From Mollicutes bacterium (lineage in GTDB: Bacteria > Bacillota_I > Bacilli_A > Izemoplasmatales > Izemoplasmataceae), in the NCBI GenBank assembly GCA_003551455.1, contig PUMR01000079.1, forward strand, positions 1-21,526: 21,526 bases of DNA, in the 5' to 3' direction. Made by a program: the position numbers and the translations under genes. Under the pieces are notes generated by a model. The model did no database searches. It had not been told where the DNA came from and worked only from the letters and a program-made list of their open reading frames with translations. Positions 6,594 through 14,957 of this stretch are shown here, piece by piece (position 1 is the first letter of the stretch; every line of letters begins with the position of its first letter).

Positions 6594-7889
6594 TCATTCC
6601 TCGATGATATCGACGATGAGCGGGGGTCTTTCGACATGTTGCTCCGTGATCGTGAATGCGCCGAGGATGGTCTTCAACTCTTCGGTGATGTCCTCTTTGT
6701 TGTTGTAGACATAGGCCAGCACGTCGTCCTTTTCGACTTTGTCGCCGACCTTCTTGTTCAAGACGACGCCGACGTCATAGTCGATGGCGTCATCCTTCTT
6801 GGCGCGGCCCGCTCCGAGCCGCATGGCCGCGAGGCCGATATCGAGCGCGTTGACCTTCTGCACATAGCCTGCCGCTTCGCTTTTCACGGCGACGATGCTG
6901 TCGGTCTTGATGAATTCGTTCAGATCGGGCATCTTGCCGCCTTGGCGTTCGACCATCGCCTTGAAGACGTCGGAGGCTTGCAGCGTCTCTGTGGATTCTC
7001 GGATCATCCGCCGCGCCGCCTCGATGTCTTCGGCGAGGTCGGCCCCTTGCAGGAGATGGGCGCCGATTTCCGTGCAGAGGCGTTGGAGGTCGTCGGGGCC
7101 GTTCCCTTGCAAAGTCTGCACGGCTTCGATGATCTCGAGCTTGTTGCCGACGGCGTGGCCGAGCGGCTGGCTCATGTCGGTGATGAAGCAGGTCACCTTC
7201 TTGCCGAAATCCTTGCCGATGCGGACCATGAGCCTCGAAAGCTCCCGGGCGTCGTCGAGCGTCTTCATGAAGGCGCCTTCGCCGATTTTCACATCGAGGA
7301 CGATGACATCGGCGCCGCTGGCGAGTTTCTTGCTCATGATGGAACTGGCGATGAGCGGTATGGAAGGCACCGTTCCAGTGACGTCACGGAGCGCATAGAG
7401 GGCCTTGTCCGCGGGCGCCAAAGAAGCGGTCTGGCCGGCGATGGCGATGCCGAGGTCGTTGACCTGGTCCAAGAAGTCGGCCGTCGAAAGCGAGATGTTG
7501 AAGCCCTCGATGCTCTCGAGTTTGTCGAGGGTGCCGCCCGTGTGACCGAGACCGCGCCCGGACAGTTTGGCGAACTTGGCGCCGCACGCCGCCACCAGGG
7601 GGCCGAGGACCAAAGTGGTCTTGTCGCCGACACCGCCTGTGGAGTGCTTGTCGACTTTCTTCCCCTCGATGGAAGAGAGGTCGATCGTCTCCCCGCTGTC
7701 GAGCAGAGCTTCGGAGAGGCGGCAGGACTCCTCTTCGCTCATGCCGTTGAAATAGATCGCCATGAGGAGCGAAGACATCTGATAGTCGGGAATGTCGTCC
7801 TTCGTGTAGCCTTCCACAAAGAAATCGATCTCTTCTTTCGAGAGTTCATGTCCGTCCCGTTTCTTCTCGATGATGTCGACCATGCGCAT
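6594..7889 (-). CDS. pdp: Pyrimidine-nucleoside phosphorylase
   Basis: Pdp splits uridine, thymidine and deoxyuridine with phosphate into base and (deoxy)ribose 1-phosphate. The 431-residue protein has the family signatures KHSTGGVGDKTTL near residue 80, KLSGRGLGHTGGTLDKLE, ALRDVTGTVPSIPLIASSIM and the C-terminal lobe ending with a DDVLAYVYNN-like biotinyl-like domain. I chose the ATG at 7889, giving the usual MRMVDII start, 10 nt after AAGGAG. ATG 7895 and GTG 7898 are close alternatives. It heads a two-gene unit with the VOC protein. With deoC and deoD elsewhere in the window it supports nucleoside catabolism. The thymidine-specific DeoA is less likely than the broader Bacilli-type Pdp, but the two share the fold and motifs. 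Confidence 0.94.
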   Translation of the reverse strand: MRMVDIIEKKRDGHELSKEEIDFFVEGYTKDDIPDYQMSSLLMAIYFNGMSEEESCRLSEALLDSGETIDLSSIEGKKVDKHSTGGVGDKTTLVLGPLVAACGAKFAKLSGRGLGHTGGTLDKLESIEGFNISLSTADFLDQVNDLGIAIAGQTASLAPADKALYALRDVTGTVPSIPLIASSIMSKKLASGADVIVLDVKIGEGAFMKTLDDARELSRLMVRIGKDFGKKVTCFITDMSQPLGHAVGNKLEIIEAVQTLQGNGPDDLQRLCTEIGAHLLQGADLAEDIEAARRMIRESTETLQASDVFKAMVERQGGKMPDLNEFIKTDSIVAVKSEAAGYVQKVNALDIGLAAMRLGAGRAKKDDAIDYDVGVVLNKKVGDKVEKDDVLAYVYNNKEDITEELKTILGAFTITEQHVERPPLIVDIIEE

Positions 7890-7913
7890 GTGCATCACTC
7901 TCCTTTATCCATT

Positions 7914-7922
7914 ATCATACCA
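7914..7922 (-). promoter_or_regulatory. Extended -10 promoter of pdp
   Basis: TGGTATGAT on the minus strand is an extended -10 with a 5/6 hexamer, about 25 nt before the pdp start. No -35 is seen. No hairpin terminator separates it from plsC, so some readthrough from plsC is possible. Confidence 0.5.
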
Positions 7923-7949
7923 TAAAAGCGTTTTTTCCACATCCAGTGT

Positions 7950-8771
7950 CTACTCCTCCTCCGCGGCGAAGGTGTCGAGTCGCTGCTGGATGGTCTCGCG
8001 GACGACGGTCGAGACCTCTTGCGAGGTCTTGCCCGCGAAGAAGTCGGGCGCGATGGGCGGATGGAAATGGATGCGCGCCCGCTGCGCCACAAAAGGCCAC
8101 CCCTTCCAGGCCTTGTGCATGTCGTACACACAGGCCACGACGAGGGGGGCGCCCGGTTTCATGGCCAGTTTGAAGGAACCGGCCTTGAAGGGGATCATCT
8201 CGTTCTTCCCGCTGCGGTGCCCTTCGGGATAGACCATCACCGTGGCCCCGCGCTTGTACATCTTGATGCCGTCGATGATGGCTTTCGCCGCGGCGCGGTC
8301 GCGCTCCCTCTCGATGGGCACGTTGCCGAGGAGGCGTATCATCCTGCCGACCACGGGCCAACGGAAGAGCTCCCGCTTGGCGATGAAAATGAGGGGACGG
8401 TCGGAGAGGATCGTCTTGAAGGCGAGGATGTCGAAAAGCGTCTGGTGGTTCGAGGCCAGGATGAAGGGCTCGTTCGGAATGTTCTCCTTGCCCGTCACCG
8501 TGATCTTCAGCCGGACGACGCGGAGGATGCCCCGCATGACGCTGTTGGCGAAATTGTGGTGGCGCATGTCGAAGGGGTCGGCACGTTGCACATGGATGCG
8601 GCCGTAGACATAGACGATGAGCGCCATGACGAGGAAACTCGCCAAAAACCCCGGTACAAGCGCGACGAACCAGAGGATGACACTGACCAATGTCAGGCTC
8701 AAGGCGTCGAAAAGGAAGATGAAAAGCCCGGTGAAGAGGACATAGAGGATGAAAAAGAGCGCGGTGGCCAT
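7950..8771 (-). CDS. plsC: 1-acyl-sn-glycerol-3-phosphate acyltransferase
   Basis: PlsC adds the second acyl chain to lysophosphatidic acid in phospholipid synthesis at the membrane. The 273-residue protein has two N-terminal membrane helices (about residues 5-22 and 26-56), the catalytic NHQTLFD box (H109, D114), the glycerol-phosphate-binding YPEGHRSG (181-188), and VPIERERD at 151-158. Start is the ATG at 8771, preceded by a G-rich ribosome site inside the end of dfrA; a longer frame from 8795 would overlap dfrA with no better site. It lies one base after the dfrA stop, so it is the third gene of a thyA-dfrA-plsC unit. A lipid gene coupled to folate genes is probably a packing effect. Confidence 0.93.
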   Translation of the reverse strand: MATALFFILYVLFTGLFIFLFDALSLTLVSVILWFVALVPGFLASFLVMALIVYVYGRIHVQRADPFDMRHHNFANSVMRGILRVVRLKITVTGKENIPNEPFILASNHQTLFDILAFKTILSDRPLIFIAKRELFRWPVVGRMIRLLGNVPIERERDRAAAKAIIDGIKMYKRGATVMVYPEGHRSGKNEMIPFKAGSFKLAMKPGAPLVVACVYDMHKAWKGWPFVAQRARIHFHPPIAPDFFAGKTSQEVSTVVRETIQQRLDTFAAEEE

Positions 8772-8772
8772 C

Positions 8773-9252
8773 TCAATCCCCCCTCTTTCTTGCATAGACG
8801 GCGAATGTCAAAGGTCCCTTTTTTTCTTTCGACAGCGTTTCGAAGTCCGCTTTATCATAGGCGGGGAAGGTGACATCCCCCTCGTGAGAAGCGGCGATAT
8901 GGGTGACATAGAGCTTGTCGGCATAGGGCAAAGCGGCGGCATAGACGCTCTTTCCCCCGATGACGAAGAGCGTCTCCTCTTCGGGAAAGCCTTCGAGATA
9001 GCTCGAAAGGTCGCGGATCACGCGGATCCCTTCCGTCTGCGGGAGTGTCCGCGAGAGGACGATGTTCTCCCTTTGCGGAAGGGGCCTCCCGAGTTTCTCC
9101 ACGATGGACTCGTAGGTCTTTCTGCCCATGAGCACCTTGTGTCCGCGGGTCGTCCGCTTGAAATAGGCGAGGTCCTCGGGATAGTGCCAGGGGAGGTCGT
9201 TCTCTTTGCCGATGGTGTTGTTCTCGTCCATGGCGACGATCAAAGCGATCAT
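8773..9252 (-). CDS. dfrA: Dihydrofolate reductase
   Basis: Reduces dihydrofolate to tetrahydrofolate with NADPH, regenerating the cofactor used up by ThyA. The 159-residue protein is of the usual length and has the family N-terminus with DNTIG-like residues (NNTIGK), LPWHYPEDL with the catalytic aspartate at D27, [10 protein letters not shown] for NADPH binding, IVLSR, and [14 protein letters not shown]. The ATG overlaps the thyA stop by 4 nt (ATGA) and follows GGAGGTGA. Gene order thyA-dfrA is common in bacteria. Nothing suggests a mobile, trimethoprim-resistance form: base use matches the neighbours. Confidence 0.97.
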   Translation of the reverse strand: MIALIVAMDENNTIGKENDLPWHYPEDLAYFKRTTRGHKVLMGRKTYESIVEKLGRPLPQRENIVLSRTLPQTEGIRVIRDLSSYLEGFPEEETLFVIGGKSVYAAALPYADKLYVTHIAASHEGDVTFPAYDKADFETLSKEKKGPLTFAVYARKRGD

Positions 9253-10124
9253 ACGCTCACCTCCGCGCGAATCGCAGGATGGGGGTCGTAGTCTTCGAGC
9301 TTGATGTCGGCGAAGGTGTAGTCGAAGAGACTCTTCACCGGTGCCAACACCACCCGCGGTAAGGGCCGGGGCTTTCTCGCGAGCTGCTTCTTCACTTGTT
9401 CGCGGTGGTTGTTGTAGATGTGGGCGTCGCCGATCGTGTGGATGAACTCATGGGGCTCAAGCCCCAGGGTCTTTGCCACCATCATCGTCAAAAGGGCGTA
9501 GCTCGCGATATTGAACGGGACGCCCAGGAAAGCGTCGGCGCTCCGTTGATAGAGTTGGCAGGAGAGCTTGCCGTCATTGATGTAGAACTGATACATCATA
9601 TGGCAAGGGGGCAGGGCCATCTCGTCGAGGACGGCGGGGTTCCAGCTGTTCACGACGAGGCGGCGCGAGGAAGGGTCCTTTTTCATCGTCTCGATGACGG
9701 CCTGCAACTGGTCGATTTCTCCCACACCGCCGGAAAAGGCGCGCCACTGCTTGCCGTAAACGGGACCGAGATCACCGTGCTTTTCGGCGAAATCGGCATC
9801 CTCTCGCACTTTCGCCGCGAACTCGGCAAGACTCTCACCGGCATAGTCGGAACTCTTCTTGAACCGCTCATACGGCCATTCGTTCCAGATCCGGACCCCG
9901 TTTTTCACAAGATAACGGATGTTCGTGTCCCCGCTTATGAACCAAAGCAGCTCATGGACGATTGAAGGGAAATGGACGCGTTTCGTGGTCAGAAGCGGGA
10001 ACCCCTCGCCGAGGTCGAAACGCATCTGGTAGCCGAAAGTGGAAATCGTGCCGGTTCCCGTGCGGTCGTCTTTGGCGGCGCCGTGCTCCAGGATATGGTT
10101 CAAAAAAGCGAGGTACTTCTCCAC
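9249..10124 (-). CDS. thyA: Thymidylate synthase ThyA
   Basis: Makes dTMP from dUMP with methylene-tetrahydrofolate. The 291-residue protein has DDRTGTGT near residue 19, [14 protein letters not shown], the longer insertion form of the small domain before [24 protein letters not shown], the catalytic cysteine in [24 protein letters not shown] and DAHIYNNH. I chose the GTG at 10124 because it gives a start equivalent to the MKQYL of Escherichia coli ThyA and lies about 9 nt after AAAGG. ATGs at 10130 and 10133 are alternatives. The ATG at 10148 lies inside the promoter -10 and can be excluded. It overlaps dfrA and leads the operon. Confidence 0.97.
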   Translation of the reverse strand: MEKYLAFLNHILEHGAAKDDRTGTGTISTFGYQMRFDLGEGFPLLTTKRVHFPSIVHELLWFISGDTNIRYLVKNGVRIWNEWPYERFKKSSDYAGESLAEFAAKVREDADFAEKHGDLGPVYGKQWRAFSGGVGEIDQLQAVIETMKKDPSSRRLVVNSWNPAVLDEMALPPCHMMYQFYINDGKLSCQLYQRSADAFLGVPFNIASYALLTMMVAKTLGLEPHEFIHTIGDAHIYNNHREQVKKQLARKPRPLPRVVLAPVKSLFDYTFADIKLEDYDPHPAIRAEVSV

Positions 10125-10146
10125 AGCCATCATCCTTTCTGTCGCC

Positions 10147-10155
10147 ATTATAGCA
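10147..10155 (-). promoter_or_regulatory. Extended -10 promoter of thyA-dfrA-plsC
   Basis: TGCTATAAT on the minus strand is a perfect extended -10, with a predicted start near 10140. It lies between the ssb terminator and thyA, leaves a leader of 10-20 nt and has no clear -35. Confidence 0.65.
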
Positions 10156-10192
10156 CAACCGCCCGCAAGTTTCTTAAAACAACTCCCAAAAG

Positions 10193-10214
10193 AAAAAACG
10201 CTTGCGCGTTTTTT
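10193..10214 (-). terminator. Terminator of ssb
   Basis: AAAAAACGC and GCGTTTTTT form a 9-bp stem around a 4-nt loop, and a further T-run follows on the minus strand. Its upstream foot touches the ssb stop codon. Confidence 0.8.
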
Positions 10215-10561
10215 CAGGCTTCCGGCTTTTCGAAATCCTTCTTGGCGCTGATGAAACTCACTTTCTCGGCGATCACTTCCGGATAGCTGAAGGATTTCTC
10301 CTTGTCGATCTCGTAGATCCGCTGCTGGAGTCTTCCCTTGACGCCGATGGTCATCCCCTTCTTGCAGTGGTTCACCGTGTTCTCGGCGATGCCGCTCCAG
10401 AGCGTGCATTTGATGAAGTCCGTCTCATAGGTACCGCTCTGGGCGCTCTTGAAGCTCCGCTGGAGCGCGAGGGTGACCGTCGCCACCTTCTTGCCGCTAT
10501 CGAGGGTTCTCAGTTCGGGGTCATAGACCAGCCTGCCGACCAGGACGACCTGGTTCACCAT
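10214..10561 (-). CDS. ssb: Short single-stranded DNA-binding protein
   Basis: A 115-residue OB-fold protein beginning [19 protein letters not shown], then [40 protein letters not shown] and a [12 protein letters not shown] strand, as in bacterial SSB. The conserved acidic C-terminal tip (DDIPF-like) that recruits partner proteins is missing; the protein ends KKDFEKPEA. In length and ending it resembles Bacillus SsbB, a transformation-linked paralogue, rather than the essential SsbA. The ATG follows GGGAGG at 7 nt. A weak TGGTATCCT (10586-10594) could be its promoter; it lies between two terminators, so the gene is its own unit. Confidence 0.88.
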   Translation of the reverse strand: MVNQVVLVGRLVYDPELRTLDSGKKVATVTLALQRSFKSAQSGTYETDFIKCTLWSGIAENTVNHCKKGMTIGVKGRLQQRIYEIDKEKSFSYPEVIAEKVSFISAKKDFEKPEA

Positions 10562-10679
10562 GTCGTTTCCTCCCTTTTTGCCCCGAGGATACCAGTTCCT
10601 CTCCCCGGCGTCACCTCTCCTTGGCGCCCCCTTTTGCGAAAACAAGCGGGGCTGCGCGCGAGAGGCGGGGTCTTCTCAG

Positions 10680-10704
10680 AAAAAAAGCGGGAGATTTTCC
10701 CGCT
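10680..10704 (-). terminator. Terminator of the DUF3137-like gene
   Basis: AGCGGGA and TCCCGCT form a 7-bp stem around a 5-nt loop, followed by seven T on the minus strand, about 40 nt after the stop at 10746. The rest of the 10562-10745 gap holds no gene that I can support. Confidence 0.85.
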
Positions 10705-10745
10705 GTTTTCCGTTTGTGCGTCCAGGCGTCGGCCAATGCGGAATT

Positions 10746-11609
10746 TCAACTTTTGAAGATCTTGCGGTTCAGTTTCAGTTCGTCGACGATCTCCCCGATG
10801 ATGTCGACATCCCTTCTGAAAGTCTCGATGAGGTCCTTGTTCAAGGGGGCGAAGAGTTTCAGGCTGAAGGTGTCTTTGAAATTGTTGATGGCGAAATAGA
10901 GTTTACTGTCGATGAAGGAGAAGCTGAGCAGGCCGGGGTGGTTCCTTTCGAGCCGCATCAGGGCTTCCATGAAATGGGGCGTGAGGATGTAATAGGCGGT
11001 ATGGGGGTTCGTGGCGAACGTCCGGAACTTCTCGTTGAACTGGATGCTCTCCATCTTCACCTTCTTGTAGGGGCGCCGGGTGGTCGGGGCGGTGTCTTCG
11101 AGGACTTGCAGGACCCCTTCGAAACGCTTGTTGAAGTCGAAGACGAAAAGGCGGCCCCGGAAATAGGTGTGATAGTAGGTCCGCGTGCCGTGGCGGCCAT
11201 GTTGCACCCGGCGCTCTTTCAGTTCGAGATCGCTCGAGACGAAAGCGACGCCGTCGATGGAGCCGGAAAGGAAGTCCTCGCTTTTGAAGCGGTCGGCCTG
11301 CCGCAAGAACTCGGACTCGTAGGCCTGTTTCATCGAGAGGCCGTTCTTATGGTCATAGTGGCAGTTGTCGATCCATTCCTTGAGCGTCCGCTTCAAGAAA
11401 CGCCCTTTGAAATCCTCCTCGAGCTGGGTGAACGCGGCATAGCCGAAGAACATGAAGAGCGCGCCGATGATGCCCATGGGCAGAGCGACGACCCCGAATT
11501 CGAAGAACACGAACAAAAGCAAAGCCGCGATGAGCAGGACGCCGCCGAGAAGGACCGCGACTTCGATTCTTGTCTTCCGTTTTTGGAACTTGGCGAGACG
11601 TTTTTCCAT
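10746..11609 (-). CDS. DUF3137-like membrane protein of unknown function
   Basis: A 287-residue protein with a basic N-terminus, two adjacent membrane helices (about residues 17-38 and 42-62) and a large soluble C-terminal part. That part has the pattern of DUF3137: DFLSGSIDGVAFVSSDLELKE, then a gap with basic residues, FRGRLFVFDFNKRFEGVLQV, and later FATNPHTAYYILTPHFMEAL with SFIDSKLYFAI. Function is unknown in the family; the closest description is a membrane-anchored protein with a cytoplasmic domain. I chose the ATG at 11609, about 8 nt after AAAGGG; a GTG at 11618 is possible. It has its own promoter and terminator, so it is a single-gene unit. Confidence 0.75.
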   Translation of the reverse strand: MEKRLAKFQKRKTRIEVAVLLGGVLLIAALLLFVFFEFGVVALPMGIIGALFMFFGYAAFTQLEEDFKGRFLKRTLKEWIDNCHYDHKNGLSMKQAYESEFLRQADRFKSEDFLSGSIDGVAFVSSDLELKERRVQHGRHGTRTYYHTYFRGRLFVFDFNKRFEGVLQVLEDTAPTTRRPYKKVKMESIQFNEKFRTFATNPHTAYYILTPHFMEALMRLERNHPGLLSFSFIDSKLYFAINNFKDTFSLKLFAPLNKDLIETFRRDVDIIGEIVDELKLNRKIFKS

Positions 11610-11644
11610 GCTGACCACCCTTTTGCTTCTTTGCGGTTGTTTCC

Positions 11645-11673
11645 ATTATACGCGAAAACGGGGTCTTTGTGAA
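11645..11673 (-). promoter_or_regulatory. Near-consensus promoter of the DUF3137-like gene
   Basis: TTCACA (5/6 of TTGACA) and TATAAT with exactly 17 nt between them on the minus strand. The -35 touches the ymfH stop. It is the strongest classical -35/-10 promoter in the window. Confidence 0.75.
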
Positions 11674-12963
11674 TCAACGACCCGGTTTTTCGGGCCTGGC
11701 GATGAAACGGCTGACATGTTCCCTGCGGATCGTTTCCCGGAGGGCGAGCACCTCCGCTTTGGTTATGGAACGGGCGATCGCGAGCATGTCGTAGTAGGAA
11801 ACGCCGTGGCGGATGTATTCCCCGTATTGGTGGGCCAGGGTCTCGAGATTGTCGAGCGACTGGATGAAGCCGCCGTAGAGTTGCCGTTTGACCCGGAGGA
11901 AGTCCTCGTCGGCGATGTCCTTTTCCAAAAGCCCGGCCAGCTCGGCGAGGATCCGCTCCTCGAAGGCGGAGAACGCTTCGGTCTCCGTGCCGATGAGGGC
12001 ATGCGCATAGGTTTCGCCGAAGACGAGGTCGACACCGTATGAATCGTTGATCACGCCTTTGTCGAGGAGCTCCTCGTGGACATCGCCCGTCTTGCCGAAC
12101 ACGATGTCGAAAAGGATGGCATAGGCGATGCGGCGCCGGAGCCTCTCTGCGAAGGGCGCGGATTGCGAGAGCGGGAGCTTGATGCCGAAAAGGACGCTCG
12201 GGATCATGATGTCGAGCTCTTCTGTCGTCCTTTCCGTCTCCACCCTGTCGGGCTCGGCCGTATCGAAGGGCAGGGGCCCGGCATCGGTCTTCTCGGGGAG
12301 GGCGACCGTTTTCTCCAGGTGGTCGCGCAGACGGGCGGCGTCGATATCGCCGACGATGACCATCACCGCCTGCTCGGGCTTGTAGAAGGCCTTGTGGATG
12401 TCATAGAGGCTTTCCGCGTCCATCGACCGGATGGACTCTTCGGTACCGAGGATGTCGTCTTTCAGCGGGTGATGCCGATACATCGCCGCCATGAGCCCCC
12501 GGTATTGCGTGTAATAGGGGTCGTCCTTGTGGCTGGCGAGTTCCTCGAGGATGACGTTTTGTTCGCGTTGTACGCCCGTGGATGTGAACTCGGGAAAGAA
12601 GAACATCTCGCAAAGACGGGTCACGTTCGTATACAGTACGTCTGTCGCGTGAAAGAGATAGGTCGTCCGGTGATGATCGGTGAACGCGTTGATATCGGCG
12701 CCCTCGAGGGAAAAATCCTCGCTGACGTCGCGGCCGCCCTTCTCGAAGACTTTGTGTTCGAGAAAATGGGCCGCGCCGGGCGGTACGGACCGGCTTCGGC
12801 CGTCTTTATCGCGGAAGCGGGTATGGACGGAGCCCAGTGGAGCCGAGAGCGTCACATAGGCCTTGGAATAGGAGGGCTTTTGGATGATGTGGACGGGGAG
12901 CCGCTCTTGCAGGCGGAAATGGTGCACCACTTCCCGGAAGTCGTCATAGCGCTTCTCATCCAT
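11674..12963 (-). CDS. ymfH: M16-family zinc peptidase, YmfH-type
   Basis: A 429-residue inverzincin-type peptidase. The active-site motif HFLEH (H66, E69, H70) is present, with the expected downstream acidic stretch NVILEELASHKDDPYY and a C-terminal M16 half ending in LVFGETYAHALIGTETEAF. Substrate is not evident. In Bacillus the ymfF-ymfH pair forms two M16 proteins, one active and one without the zinc motif, and the same split is seen here. The start is the ATG at 12963, 5 nt after GGGAGGTGA; it overlaps ymfF by 8 nt. It is the last gene of the long minus-strand run. A weak GGGTC/GACCC hairpin with four T follows it. Confidence 0.93.
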   Translation of the reverse strand: MDEKRYDDFREVVHHFRLQERLPVHIIQKPSYSKAYVTLSAPLGSVHTRFRDKDGRSRSVPPGAAHFLEHKVFEKGGRDVSEDFSLEGADINAFTDHHRTTYLFHATDVLYTNVTRLCEMFFFPEFTSTGVQREQNVILEELASHKDDPYYTQYRGLMAAMYRHHPLKDDILGTEESIRSMDAESLYDIHKAFYKPEQAVMVIVGDIDAARLRDHLEKTVALPEKTDAGPLPFDTAEPDRVETERTTEELDIMIPSVLFGIKLPLSQSAPFAERLRRRIAYAILFDIVFGKTGDVHEELLDKGVINDSYGVDLVFGETYAHALIGTETEAFSAFEERILAELAGLLEKDIADEDFLRVKRQLYGGFIQSLDNLETLAHQYGEYIRHGVSYYDMLAIARSITKAEVLALRETIRREHVSRFIARPEKPGR

Positions 12964-14206
12964 TGTCTTCACCTCCCAGGGTGAAGGTGAAGATGAACCG
13001 GCTCGCCGCAGCGATGCGCGCGATGTCTTCCTTTTGTACGGAACGGATGGAGGCGATGGTCTCCTCTTCATCCAGGGGGGCGCCGAGGAGCTCATGACGG
13101 AGGGCGAGGGCTGAAAGCCCCGCCGGGGAGTCGAAGGTCTGCTTGACGGAGCGGACGAGATGGTTTTTCGCCCGCTCGAGGTCGGCAGCGGGAAACTTTC
13201 CCGCCCGCAGGCTCGAAAGCGCCTCCTCGACGCGTTCTTTCGCCTTTTGCACACTGTCCTTCTTCATCGCCGAATGCACGGTGGCGAGGCCGTAAAAGGG
13301 AAGATAGCGGGAGGAGATGTGATAGGCCAGCGAGTCCTCGATGCGGACGCGGCGGAACAGGAGGGATTCGGAGCCCTCGCCGAAGAGGGTGTTCATGACC
13401 AAGGCCGCATGATAGTCCTTCTCCCCATAATGGATGCCCGTGGAGAGCGTCATGAAGAGACGCTCCTGTTGGAGGCGCATCGTCTCGCGGATCCCTTCCC
13501 GGGGCGCAAAGGGGCGTTTTTCGAAAAAACGCGCGGGGAGTTCACGCTCGGTCGCGAAAGGGAGCTTCTCCTTGACGAGCGCATGGGTCTTCTCGACATC
13601 GATGTCTCCGACGACGCCGACGAGGATGCCGTTGCGACCGAGCATCCCGGCATGTGTCTTCTCGATGTCGCCCATGGTGACGGCCTCGATCCGCTCGGGC
13701 TCCCCCATGGCGTGCGCCCGGGCGGGGTGTTCGTAAAAGAGGTGGTCGTGATAGCGTTTCACCGCATAGCGGTCCTTGTCGGCGTATTCGGCGCGGAAAT
13801 GGTCGGCGAGGAATCGTTTCTCCTCGCGGAGCGTCTTCTCGTCGAAAGCGGGATCGAAGAGCATCTCCCGAAGCAGTGTGAGCGCTTCGGCCAACAGTTC
13901 CTCCCCGTTGGCATAGAAAGGGTTGATGAGGTGCAGGGTGAACTGGTTCACGTGCACGTTTCCCATCTTGAAAGAATGCGCCGAAAGGCTCGTGTCATAG
14001 AGGCTTTCGAGATGTTTCTCCAAGGCGCGGCGCGTCGGATGCGTGCGGGTTCTCGCCTTGAGCATGGAGAGGGCGAGATGCCTTTTTGTGGCGGTCGCGA
14101 CATCGAGGTCGTCGAAAAACCGGACGGCGACCTGCATGGTCTTGAACTGTCCGGTTTCGACGTACTGGTGGACGGTCTTTCCTTCCTTCTTGGTCGTGAG
14201 GTTCAT
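12956..14206 (-). CDS. ymfF: M16-family peptidase-like protein without zinc motif, YmfF-type
   Basis: The 416-residue product has the M16 fold signatures: LREEKRFLADHFRAEYADKDRYAVKR, the HPARAHAMGEPERIEAVTM segment, GVVGDIDVEKTHALVKE and SSRYLPFYGLATVHSAMKKD. It lacks the HxxEH zinc site near the N-terminus, so it should be a non-catalytic partner of YmfH, as in two-subunit M16 peptidases. The ATG follows GGAGG at 7 nt. It lies 34 nt after deoD and overlaps ymfH. Its N-terminus is somewhat short for the family but complete. Confidence 0.9.
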   Translation of the reverse strand: MNLTTKKEGKTVHQYVETGQFKTMQVAVRFFDDLDVATATKRHLALSMLKARTRTHPTRRALEKHLESLYDTSLSAHSFKMGNVHVNQFTLHLINPFYANGEELLAEALTLLREMLFDPAFDEKTLREEKRFLADHFRAEYADKDRYAVKRYHDHLFYEHPARAHAMGEPERIEAVTMGDIEKTHAGMLGRNGILVGVVGDIDVEKTHALVKEKLPFATERELPARFFEKRPFAPREGIRETMRLQQERLFMTLSTGIHYGEKDYHAALVMNTLFGEGSESLLFRRVRIEDSLAYHISSRYLPFYGLATVHSAMKKDSVQKAKERVEEALSSLRAGKFPAADLERAKNHLVRSVKQTFDSPAGLSALALRHELLGAPLDEEETIASIRSVQKEDIARIAAASRFIFTFTLGGEDNG

Positions 14207-14240
14207 GTTGTCGCCTCCGAAACGGATGCAAAGAGCGGTC

Positions 14241-14945
14241 TCATGCGAGTCTGAGCGCGATCTCCATCATCTTGGTGAAGGACTTCTGCCGCTCTTCGGG
14301 ACTCGTCGCCTCTTTGGTGACGAGGGAATCCGAGACCGTGAGGAGCGCGGCCGCCCGTTTGCCCGTCACGCGGGCGTTGTGGAAGAGGGCGAAAGCTTCC
14401 ATCTCGACGGCGATGGCGCCCTTCTCGTCGCGGATCTTCTTGTAGTCGTCGAAGTTCTCGCGATAGAAGACGTCCGACGAATGGATGACGCCTTTCCGCA
14501 AAGGGGTGCCGAGGTCCTTGGCGATGGACTCGATTTGTTCGTTGAGTTCCCGGTCGGGATAGGTGTACTCGCCCTCGTGACCGCCTTGCACCCGGGCGTA
14601 GGTCGACTCGCTGTAGGCCTTTTCGGTGAGCAGCACGTCGTAGAGGTCGACCTCGTCGGTGTAGGCGCCGCAGGAGCCGATGCGCACGATGTTCTCGACA
14701 TCGAAGAACTTGAAGAGTTCATAGGAATAGATGCCGATCGAGGGCATGCCCATACCGCTGCCCATGACGCTGATCCTCTTGCCTTGGAAGGTGCCCGTGT
14801 AGCCGAACATGTTGCGGACGGTGTTGAACTGCTCGACATCATCGAGATAGGTCTCGGCCACATATTTCGCCCGTAGGGGGTCACCGGGCATGAGAACGGT
14901 CTTCGCGATGTCTTTCTTTTCTGCTTTGATGTGCGGAGTGCTCAT
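14241..14945 (-). CDS. deoD: Purine-nucleoside phosphorylase DeoD-type
   Basis: Cleaves purine (deoxy)nucleosides with phosphate to free base and (deoxy)ribose 1-phosphate. The 234-residue protein has the hexameric-type signatures MPGDPLRAKYVAETYL (19-34), SVMGSGMGMPSIGIYSYEL, VEMEAFALF, and VSDSLVT with the base-binding aspartate. H5 matches the phosphate-site histidine of the family. The ATG follows AGGAGG at about 8 nt. It is 12 nt after deoC and 34 nt before ymfF, within the packed run. The clear AGGAGG site suggests efficient translation. Confidence 0.97.
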   Translation of the reverse strand: MSTPHIKAEKKDIAKTVLMPGDPLRAKYVAETYLDDVEQFNTVRNMFGYTGTFQGKRISVMGSGMGMPSIGIYSYELFKFFDVENIVRIGSCGAYTDEVDLYDVLLTEKAYSESTYARVQGGHEGEYTYPDRELNEQIESIAKDLGTPLRKGVIHSSDVFYRENFDDYKKIRDEKGAIAVEMEAFALFHNARVTGKRAAALLTVSDSLVTKEATSPEERQKSFTKMMEIALRLA

Positions 14946-14957
14946 GGATCTACCTCC

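Noticed and set aside
10146..10148. An ATG that would extend ThyA by eight residues
   Set aside because: It lies inside the TGCTATAAT -10 of the same transcript, so it would not be in the mRNA.
11654..11694. A GGGTC/GACCC hairpin with four T after ymfH
   Set aside because: The stem is short with a 13-nt loop and overlaps the next promoter; too weak to list as a terminator.
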